From JBECKX01 sp964468475 (GTDB taxonomy: Bacteria; Zixibacteria; MSB-5A5; CAIYYT01): a stretch of 64,000 nt of DNA. The position numbers were made by a program, and so were the translations under genes. The first letter of the stretch is position 1, and each line of letters opens with the position of its first letter. Below the pieces are notes generated by a model. The model made no database searches. It had not been told where the DNA came from and saw only the letters and a list, made by a program, of their open reading frames with translations. Of this stretch, positions 36,012 to 42,162 are shown in pieces. The stretch covers positions 62,001 to 126,000 of the forward strand of contig CAYXUL010000001.1 of assembly GCA_964468475.1 (NCBI GenBank), read 5' to 3'.

Positions 36012-36620
36012 TCAAACAGCGCTGGGAACTCGTCGAGTAGAGACAAATTTATTGGCGGCATCAAAGAAGCGCCAGGGCAAATCGGTTCCTTCCTTGATGC
36101 CGATCCGCGTTGACTCCACAATCTCTGAGGGCCGAAAGCCGTCGTCGCTGACGTGGAGAGCTGCTCTGAACAGGTCCTGTCCCGTATCTGCGGTCGTTAA
36201 TGCCAGGGCCTGGCACAGTTTTCCGGGACCATTGGTAAGCTGACGCAGATTAGTAATGCCTCGCCTTTTCTTCATCGTTTCCAGACCCGACAATGGCTCT
36301 AACGCCCTTATTAGAACCGCCGCCGGCATTCCCTCAGGCTCGGTCACGAAATTGAGCATGTAGTACATACCGTAAATGAAGTACACGTAAATATGCCCGG
36401 CATCACCGTACATGACGGCGTTACGCCCGGTTTTGCCGAAGCGCGCATGGCAGGCGGGGTCATCTTCGCCGATGTATGCTTCAGCTTCGACAATCCTGCC
36501 GCTGAGACTGACACCGTTACGGCGCACTTCAAGTATCTTGCCGATCAATTCGTGCGCGACTTCAAGGGTGGGTCGACGGAAAAACTCGCGCGGCAGCATC
36601 TTCCCTGCCCTAGAGGTCAT
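36012..36620 (-). CDS. 3-methyladenine DNA glycosylase (AAG/Mpg family)
   Basis: This 202-aa enzyme excises alkylated purines such as 3-methyladenine, hypoxanthine and 1,N6-ethenoadenine. The AAG fold residues are visible: VEAEAYIGEDDPACHARFGKT, with the catalytic Glu, and NGPGKLCQAL. It overlaps the PHP phosphatase stop by 11 bases if ATG 36620 is used; ATG 36599 is an alternative that gives the more usual N-terminus MLPREFF. It and the ogt gene give the organism two alkylation-repair routes in this window. Confidence 0.92.
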   Translation of the reverse strand: MTSRAGKMLPREFFRRPTLEVAHELIGKILEVRRNGVSLSGRIVEAEAYIGEDDPACHARFGKTGRNAVMYGDAGHIYVYFIYGMYYMLNFVTEPEGMPAAVLIRALEPLSGLETMKKRRGITNLRQLTNGPGKLCQALALTTADTGQDLFRAALHVSDDGFRPSEIVESTRIGIKEGTDLPWRFFDAANKFVSTRRVPSAV

Positions 36621-37449
36621 ACCCTTCCTCAAGGCCACACGGGAGCAACTCGTACACGAGGGGTAAAGCGGCTTCAAAATCAAGCCCAATCTGGTCGGGA
36701 GCATGGGCATCGGAGCCGATGGTGGCGACGCTGACACCGGCGCGGCGGGCTTCATTGAGGATTGTCATCGAAGGGTAGTACTCCCCTACTCCATGCCTCA
36801 TGCCGGAAGTATTGATCTCCAGAGCGAGGCCGTGTTTCTTCATCTTATCAAAGAGGCTGTCGATATAGGGCTCGTGTGCGGTGCGGATCTCGTCCCCATA
36901 TGCAGCCAGTCCGTAACGTTTGTAGACATCAAGATGAGCAATCACATTGAACAATTCCGACTCGGCAATTTCCTCAGCCTTCCGGAAATATCCCTCTATC
37001 CAGTCAGCGATTGGGTGTTCGGCAAAATAACCCGGTGCGAAATCGCGCTCAAGAATCGACTGGCCATCAACATCATGTACTGAGCCGATGACAAAATCAA
37101 GATCCCATGCGGCGAGATCTTTGGCCAGTTGATCGTACAAGCTTTTATCCCAACCGATTTCCAGGCCGCAGAGAACCTGTAATCCGGCTGGGAAAAACTC
37201 TTCTCCCGCCAGTCTGATTTCCTCTATCAGACGTTTGACCGAATCAGAGTTAGCTTCAACTTTTTCGTCGCCGAATCTAAAGTATCCCATTCGCTTTTTG
37301 CGGGAAGGCATTACTTCGTAATGGTTTGTGATTGTGACTTCGTATAGCCCCTGCTTGAATGCAGCATGGCAAATATCGCGAATTGAGCCTTTGGCATCGA
37401 CTGAGTGATGGGTATGAACATGGCTGTCGCCGACCGGATATCTTATCAT
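36610..37449 (-). CDS. PHP-domain phosphatase (histidinol-phosphatase-like)
   Basis: This 279-aa protein has the PHP metal-binding motifs: DSHVHTHHS at the N-terminus, TNHYE, EIGWD (CGLEIG), FVIGSVHD, IAHLDVYK, EINTSG and SDAHAP. The length is that of HisK-type histidinol-phosphate phosphatases, although PHP proteins of this size also hydrolyse other phosphomonoesters. It overlaps the MBL gene's stop at TGATG. No other histidine biosynthesis genes are present here, so the his role is uncertain. Confidence 0.85.
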   Translation of the reverse strand: MIRYPVGDSHVHTHHSVDAKGSIRDICHAAFKQGLYEVTITNHYEVMPSRKKRMGYFRFGDEKVEANSDSVKRLIEEIRLAGEEFFPAGLQVLCGLEIGWDKSLYDQLAKDLAAWDLDFVIGSVHDVDGQSILERDFAPGYFAEHPIADWIEGYFRKAEEIAESELFNVIAHLDVYKRYGLAAYGDEIRTAHEPYIDSLFDKMKKHGLALEINTSGMRHGVGEYYPSMTILNEARRAGVSVATIGSDAHAPDQIGLDFEAALPLVYELLPCGLEEGYDL

Positions 37450-38102
37450 CAACTTTCTCTCACGAATGGATTAGAGCGTTTCTCAATCGCTACAGTGGTG
37501 GGTTCTCCGTGTCCGGGGTAAATGACGGTGTCATCTGGAAGCGAGTAGACTTTTTGCCGAATCGAGCGCTCAATCTCGTCGAATGAGCCTCCCGGCAGAT
37601 CTGTGCGCCCGATGCTGCCGCAAAATAGAAGATCGCCGCCAAAAAGAATCTTCCCCTCGGGAAAATGGAGGGAGATGCTTCCCACAGAATGACCCGGCGT
37701 GTGCAGCACTTTCAATAGAAGATTGCCGACGTTTATTTCATCCCCATCCACCAGGAGCCGATCGGGAGGAGGGGCCGTGACGTTATCCCCGGTGATGCCG
37801 CTGAGATTGAGCATCGGATTCGTCAGCATATTCCGCTCACTCTCATGGATTAGAATCTCGCAGTTGAACTGAATCTTCATGGCCGCGACTGCGCCCAGGT
37901 GATCATAATGACCGTGCGTCAGCACAATTGCACTTGGGGTCGCTCTGCGTCTTTCAACAACCGCGGTGATTCGCTCGGGATTGGCGCCGGGGTCGATGAT
38001 GACGCATCGAGATGTCTGACTGCAGCCAAAAACGTAAGCATTCATCGGCAGGGGACCGACTTCCACCTTATCCAAGAAGTAGTTCTGAGATGCGTCGTTC
38101 AT
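37449..38102 (-). CDS. MBL-fold metallo-hydrolase (glyoxalase II-like)
   Basis: This 217-aa protein has the metallo-beta-lactamase fold: HGHYDHLGA supplies His-x-His-x-Asp-His, HTPGHSVGS the next His, FGGDLLF the bridging Asp and YPGHGEPT the last His. Single-domain proteins of this length hydrolyse thioesters such as S-lactoylglutathione or act on other small substrates. I chose ATG 38102 because longer frames add a non-homologous N-terminus. It is the upstream gene of a four-gene run, though a 79-base gap follows from queF. Confidence 0.85.
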   Translation of the reverse strand: MNDASQNYFLDKVEVGPLPMNAYVFGCSQTSRCVIIDPGANPERITAVVERRRATPSAIVLTHGHYDHLGAVAAMKIQFNCEILIHESERNMLTNPMLNLSGITGDNVTAPPPDRLLVDGDEINVGNLLLKVLHTPGHSVGSISLHFPEGKILFGGDLLFCGSIGRTDLPGGSFDEIERSIRQKVYSLPDDTVIYPGHGEPTTVAIEKRSNPFVRES

Positions 38103-38181
38103 TCTGGAGGCAAGTATAGCGGCTTTGCGTATATGAGTCAATTCTATTCTGGACTGTAAAGTTCCAGTTTCAGGAATGCGT

Positions 38182-38580
38182 TCAGGAAGATCGGTACTCG
38201 CGCACCACAGTAGTCTGGATACCACCGCGATTATGGAAACGCCCTTCAAGTCGCAAAGCACGGGGTTTTACGGCCGCAACCACGTCATCTACTATCTTGT
38301 TAACCGCATTCTCGTGAAAGATGCCCTGGTCGCGATACGCAAGCAGGTATTCCTTGAAACTCTTAAGCTCAATGCAGAGCGTATCGGGCGTATAGGTCAG
38401 GATCAGACGCGCGAAATCGGGCAGCCCGGTCTTGGGGCAGACGCAGGAGAATTCCTCAGTCTGCATGGTGATCTCGTAATCTCTGTCAGCGTAAATATTG
38501 CTAAATGTCTCGATTGCCGGAGTTTTCCAGCCGCGGATGTGATCCTGACGACCTTCATATGCACTTGTCTGCTTACTCAT
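38182..38580 (-). CDS. queF: NADPH-dependent 7-cyano-7-deazaguanine reductase
   Basis: This 132-aa enzyme reduces preQ0 to preQ1, the last pathway step before insertion into tRNA. The short single-domain type is shown by EFSCVCPKTGLPDFA (nucleophile Cys and preQ0 contacts) and LKSFKEYLLAYRDQGIFHEN. It starts at ATG 38580 and diverges from queC, with about 140 bases between start codons. With queC, queE and queD next to it, four of the enzymes leading from the GTP-derived precursor to preQ1 are clustered here. Confidence 0.95.
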   Translation of the reverse strand: MSKQTSAYEGRQDHIRGWKTPAIETFSNIYADRDYEITMQTEEFSCVCPKTGLPDFARLILTYTPDTLCIELKSFKEYLLAYRDQGIFHENAVNKIVDDVVAAVKPRALRLEGRFHNRGGIQTTVVREYRSS

Positions 38581-38660
38581 TATAAATCCAAATATACCGC
38601 TATTCGCAAAATCGGGCAACCAGGAATGAGTTCAGGTGTAGTTATTCAATGCAAGCAACG

Positions 38661-38688
38661 TTGACGGGGAGCGATTAGTTTTTATATT
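38661..38688 (+). promoter_or_regulatory. Promoter of the queC-queE-queD operon
   Basis: TTGACG (38661-38666) and TATATT (38683-38688) are separated by 16 bases and differ from consensus by one base each. Transcription would begin near 38695, leaving a 25-base leader before the queC ribosome-binding site AAGGAG at 38710. Confidence 0.7.
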
Positions 38689-38720
38689 GAACACTGAATC
38701 TGATTAATCAAGGAGAGGTT

Positions 38721-39437
38721 CTGGATTCGAATTATTCGTCCGACGGACGCGCGGTAGTACTGTTGAGCGGGGGGATCGATTCTTCGACTACGCTGGCGAT
38801 CGCCAAGGCCGAGGGTTGCGAAGTGCTGGCGCTCTCATTTGACTACGGTCAGCGGCACCGCCATGAACTGGAAGCTGCCAGGGGGGTGGCCCGGGCAGCA
38901 GACGTCGCCGAGCATCTGGTCTTGCCGCTGGATCTATCGGCAATTGGCGGCTCGGCTCTCACAGGCGATATCGAGGTGCCGAAGGAGCGCGACGAGAAAG
39001 AGCGTTCGGTGGTGATTCCCGTAACTTACGTGCCGGCACGCAATACTATTTTTCTGTCGATCGGACTGGCGTGGGCCGAAGCGAAAGGAGCCGATTCTAT
39101 CTTCATTGGGGCGAATTCAATTGATTATTCAGGTTATCCCGACTGTCGTCCCGAATTTATCCAGGCATTTCAAGCGGTGGCGAATCTGGCAACGAAGACC
39201 GGTGTCGAAGGCAACAGGATTATCATCAACGCACCGCTGATTCATCTGACAAAGGCACAAATTATCAAGGAGGGAATGCGGCTCGGCGTGGATTATTCGC
39301 TCACACTGAGTTGCTACGATCCTGATCCGGCCGGACGAGCGTGCGGCTCCTGCGATAGTTGTATTATTAGAAAACAGGGTTTCAAGGAAGCAGGTGTAGC
39401 TGATCCTACACTTTACGCAACCGCGACCATTAGTTAA
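38721..39437 (+). CDS. queC: 7-cyano-7-deazaguanine synthase, apparent CTG start
   Basis: This enzyme makes preQ0 from 7-carboxy-7-deazaguanine, ammonia and ATP. The PP-loop SGGIDSS, the YVPARNTIFLSIGLAWAE segment, and the C-terminal zinc cysteines (CYDPDPAGRACGSCDSC) are present. The first ordinary start, TTG 38763, would leave the PP-loop at residue 2 and delete the first strand (AVVLL). No ATG, GTG or TTG lies between that codon and the in-frame stop at 38688. CTG 38721, five bases after AAGGAG, gives a normal 238-aa protein. Confidence 0.9.
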   Translation: MDSNYSSDGRAVVLLSGGIDSSTTLAIAKAEGCEVLALSFDYGQRHRHELEAARGVARAADVAEHLVLPLDLSAIGGSALTGDIEVPKERDEKERSVVIPVTYVPARNTIFLSIGLAWAEAKGADSIFIGANSIDYSGYPDCRPEFIQAFQAVANLATKTGVEGNRIIINAPLIHLTKAQIIKEGMRLGVDYSLTLSCYDPDPAGRACGSCDSCIIRKQGFKEAGVADPTLYATATIS

Positions 39438-39465
39438 AATTCAACAGAAACTACTTTTCCAAACC

Positions 39466-40212
39466 ATGCCCTACTCGCCAGACATAGTTCCCTGGCCCGA
39501 TGAATTCGCAGGAGATTTTCCGGTGAGCGAAGTTTTCCTCTCTGTTCAGGGAGAAGGTCGCTTTGCTGGCCACCCGGCCCTGTTTATTCGATTGATGTAC
39601 TGTAACCTGGGCTGCGCCTGGTGTGACACACGCTTCACCTGGGAAAGAGGCTCGCTTGACTCAAGCCAGCTAATGCCGCCGGCAGAAATCTCCTCCCGCG
39701 CCCTTGACCAGCTTCCCAAGTCTGCTGCTGCAGACTCAGTTCATGTAGTTATTACCGGCGGCGAGCCGATGCTGCACCAGGATCGCCTTCCCACGCTGAT
39801 CGATGAACTACGTCGCGCCGGTTTTGCGTTTTTTGAAATTGAGACCAACGGGATGTACACGCCAAATGACGAGATGATCGAGCGTATTTCGTGGTGGAAT
39901 TGCTCCCCCAAGCTTTCGAATAACGGAATTCCTCTTTCCACCAATATCGTTCCTCAGGCAATCAGGGGAATTCTGAGTACTAACAGATGTGATTTCAAGT
40001 TCGTGATCCAATCGCGGCGCGACCTGGAAGAGATGGAGGCGGTCTATTTGCCCCTTATTCCGAGGGAGAAGATAATGCTGATGCCCGAGGGAACGAACGT
40101 CCAGCGACTCAAGCAGGTTACCGAATGGCTGGTTGCTGAGTGTCGCGATAGAGGTTATCGTTTCTCGCCGAGATTGCATATAATGACCTGGGGCAACGTC
40201 CGCGGCCACTAA
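39466..40212 (+). CDS. queE: 7-carboxy-7-deazaguanine synthase (radical SAM)
   Basis: This 248-aa radical-SAM enzyme converts 6-carboxytetrahydropterin to 7-carboxy-7-deazaguanine. The cluster motif is CNLGCAWC (C-x3-C-x2-C), preceded by FLSVQGEGRFAGHPALFIR, which is diagnostic of QueE, and followed by VVITGGEPMLH. It is 28 bases after queC and 27 before queD, so all three share a transcript. It is longer than the minimal type, with an insertion after TRFTWERG. Confidence 0.94.
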   Translation: MPYSPDIVPWPDEFAGDFPVSEVFLSVQGEGRFAGHPALFIRLMYCNLGCAWCDTRFTWERGSLDSSQLMPPAEISSRALDQLPKSAAADSVHVVITGGEPMLHQDRLPTLIDELRRAGFAFFEIETNGMYTPNDEMIERISWWNCSPKLSNNGIPLSTNIVPQAIRGILSTNRCDFKFVIQSRRDLEEMEAVYLPLIPREKIMLMPEGTNVQRLKQVTEWLVAECRDRGYRFSPRLHIMTWGNVRGH

Positions 40213-40239
40213 AGACGTCGTGGTCGTACAGGAGTTTCG

Positions 40240-40602
40240 ATGAAAGTTACTCTCGCAAGAAAATTCCGCTTTGAGGCATCTCATAGCCTCTCTCATTTAC
40301 CTGATGATCATCCCTGCCACAACCTTCACGGGCACAGCTATGCCCTTGAAATCGAGGTTTCCGGTGAAGTTGATGAAGACTCAGGATTTCTGCTTGACTA
40401 CGCTGAGATCAAGAAGGCCGTGCAGCCGCTACTGGATAATCTGGACCACAAGCATCTAAACGATGTCGACGGTCTGGAAAAGCCCACCACCGAACTTATC
40501 GCTCGCTGGCTCTGGAACAGGATCAAACCCGCCCTTCCCCAACTCTCGAGAATAGCCATTCAGGAAACCCCAACGACGCGCTGCGAGTACAAGGGCCGCT
40601 AG
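40240..40602 (+). CDS. queD: 6-carboxytetrahydropterin synthase
   Basis: This 120-aa member of the PTPS family makes 6-carboxy-5,6,7,8-tetrahydropterin from dihydroneopterin triphosphate. Zinc ligands appear in ASHSLSH and HGHSY, and the catalytic Cys in PCHNLHGH. The C-terminal IAIQETPTTRCEY helix and Glu are as in QueD. It ends the queCED operon and is convergent with the ZIP transporter gene 18 bases away. Confidence 0.95.
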   Translation: MKVTLARKFRFEASHSLSHLPDDHPCHNLHGHSYALEIEVSGEVDEDSGFLLDYAEIKKAVQPLLDNLDHKHLNDVDGLEKPTTELIARWLWNRIKPALPQLSRIAIQETPTTRCEYKGR

Positions 40603-40620
40603 CCCCCTTTCGATAAGCAC

Positions 40621-41364
40621 TCAGTGGATTAGGTACACCAACACCCACATTGTAACAATACCTGCCAGCAACAAGGCGATCTGACCTACCTCCATGCGGT
40701 GACCACTGCGGTGGTGAAGGCCGGGGATTAAGTCTGCGATGGCAATGTAGAGAAAGCTGGCTGCAGCAAGAGCGATGACATAAGGAATCAGCGACAATCG
40801 CTCCAGTGGTACCAGGAATGCCAGCACCGCGCCCAGAATCGCGCTTAACGACGAGATAGTGTTCAGCAAGAGAGCAGTCCTGGGGGAATATCCAGAGGAA
40901 AGTAGGATAGCAAAATCACCTAACTCCTGGGGCACCTCGTGCGCAAGCACCGCGAGGGACGTCGTGATCCCCAGTGCCGGCGACACTTGAAACGCCGTTG
41001 CGATCAGAACACCGTCCACGAAGTTATGAACGCCGTCACCAATGAGAATCAGGGGCCCCGCCGTTTGATGGGCGGTGCAGTCGGAGCGATGACAATGGTG
41101 CCAGACAAAGAGCCGTTCGATAAGGAAGAAAACAACGATTCCCACGAGCACGGTGAAGAGCACTTCGCGGGTGCCGCCTTTTTGCAATGCAGAGGGCAGG
41201 AGCCCAAGAAAGGTAGCGCCGAGTAATATACCACAAGCATACCCAACCAGGCCGGCTACCAGTCCCTCTCTGCTCCCTTCACGTACCACCAGCAGGAGTG
41301 CGGCCAGCGATACCGCGACGACACTGGAGATGAACACGAAGATGAAGGCCAAGAGAACATGCAT
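40621..41364 (-). CDS. ZIP-family divalent metal transporter
   Basis: This 247-aa, eight-helix protein has the ZIP features: a histidine-rich cytoplasmic loop (HHCHRSDCTAH), the pore helix GDGVHNFVDGVLIA and HEVPQELGDFAILL, with metal-coordinating His, Asn, Asp and Glu. Such proteins import zinc, iron or manganese. It diverges from the DUF134 gene, whose palindromic operator lies in the shared spacer, so metal-responsive control of both genes is possible. ATG 41364 has GAGGAG ten bases upstream. Confidence 0.9.
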   Translation of the reverse strand: MHVLLAFIFVFISSVVAVSLAALLLVVREGSREGLVAGLVGYACGILLGATFLGLLPSALQKGGTREVLFTVLVGIVVFFLIERLFVWHHCHRSDCTAHQTAGPLILIGDGVHNFVDGVLIATAFQVSPALGITTSLAVLAHEVPQELGDFAILLSSGYSPRTALLLNTISSLSAILGAVLAFLVPLERLSLIPYVIALAAASFLYIAIADLIPGLHHRSGHRMEVGQIALLLAGIVTMWVLVYLIH

Positions 41365-41440
41365 AGCGGGCAGGCTCCTCTCATCGCCGATAAGAATCAG
41401 TCAAAAAAACCGCAAAATCTAGCATTCTATCAACAAATCC

Positions 41441-41471
41441 TTGACAAACATAATGAACATATGTTCATTAT
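41441..41471 (+). promoter_or_regulatory. Promoter with overlapping 22-bp perfect palindromic operator
   Basis: TTGACA at 41441-41446 is followed by a perfect palindrome at 41450-41471, with half-site ATAATGAACAT and its complement. It spans the promoter spacer and the CATTAT -10 candidate at 41466. A repressor bound here would block transcription of the downstream DUF134 gene, which ends its leader 17 bases later. The symmetry indicates a homodimeric regulator. Confidence 0.75.
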
Positions 41472-41488
41472 ATGCCGAAGGAGATAAT

Positions 41489-41995
41489 ATGGCAAGACCC
41501 GTTTGTCCGCGCAGAGTTCGCGGGGAGCCCCGCAGCAATCATTTCAAACCGGCCGGGGTGCCGGCTCGCGAGTTGGAGGAGCAGCTGCTGACGCTGGACG
41601 AGTTCGAGGCGTTGCGGCTCTGCGATCTCGAGGGGTTGTATCTCGAAGATGCCGCCGGCAAAATGGAAATCTCGCGCCCTACTCTTAGCCGCGTGCTGGA
41701 GTCGGCGCGCAAGAAAGTTGCGGATAGCCTGGTCAATGGCAAGGCACTTAAGATCGAAGGAGGATCTATCATGCCACAACAAAATAGAGAGTTCGAGTGT
41801 GGTGATTGCGGACACAAGTGGGAGCGCCCGTTCGGCGGCGGCAGGCCACGGGGATGTCCTAACTGCGAGAGCAACCATATCCATCGCTGCGACGGTCACC
41901 GGGCTTCTGGCCGGGGGCGTGGCCAGGGCGGCGGCATGGGGCAGCAGCGGGGAAATTGTCGCAGGGGTCGCGGCGTCGACACCAGCCGAGGTTAG
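41489..41995 (+). CDS. DUF134 (UPF0251) DNA-binding protein fused to a zinc-ribbon tail
   Basis: This is a 168-aa protein starting at ATG 41489, after GAAGGAG. Residues 1-90 are the UPF0251/DUF134 domain (MARPVCPRRV; LTLDEFEALRLCDLEGL, then the helix-turn-helix AAGKMEISRPTLSRVLESARKKVADSL), a likely DNA-binding module. Residues 95-168 carry a CxxC zinc-ribbon (FECGDCGHKWERP, RGCPNCES), then an Arg/Gly-rich tail. A second strong ribosome-binding site, AAGGAGG, and an in-frame ATG at 41771 begin exactly at the second part. A palindrome covers its promoter, which suggests autoregulation. Confidence 0.85.
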   Translation: MARPVCPRRVRGEPRSNHFKPAGVPARELEEQLLTLDEFEALRLCDLEGLYLEDAAGKMEISRPTLSRVLESARKKVADSLVNGKALKIEGGSIMPQQNREFECGDCGHKWERPFGGGRPRGCPNCESNHIHRCDGHRASGRGRGQGGGMGQQRGNCRRGRGVDTSRG

Positions 41996-42092
41996 AGCAC
42001 AGAAATCAACAAAGGGGAGTCTGCGATCAGCAACGCTGGCCGCCATTGATTTGGCGGAGGAATAGCTCGCTTACCAATCACTTACGAAACTT

Positions 42093-42133
42093 CAAAATAA
42101 AAAACGGGGTTCGCTCGGACTAAGCGAACCCCG
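42093..42133 (-). terminator. Rho-independent terminator of the large secreted-protein gene
   Basis: On the minus strand the stem CGGGGTTCGCT-tagtccg-AGCGAACCCCG (11 bp, loop of 7; plus coordinates 42105-42133) is followed by TTTTTTATTTT. It lies 30 bases beyond the stop codon at 42163. The strength and T-tract make it convincing. Confidence 0.9.
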
Positions 42134-42162
42134 CACGGATGTATCCGTGAAGTAGGAAAAGA

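Noticed and set aside
38711..38735. AGAGGTTCTGG resembles the start of a preQ1-I riboswitch
   Set aside because: The downstream pairing (CCTCT) and the A-rich pseudoknot tail of the preQ1-I class are absent. The bases are better explained as the ribosome-binding site of queC.
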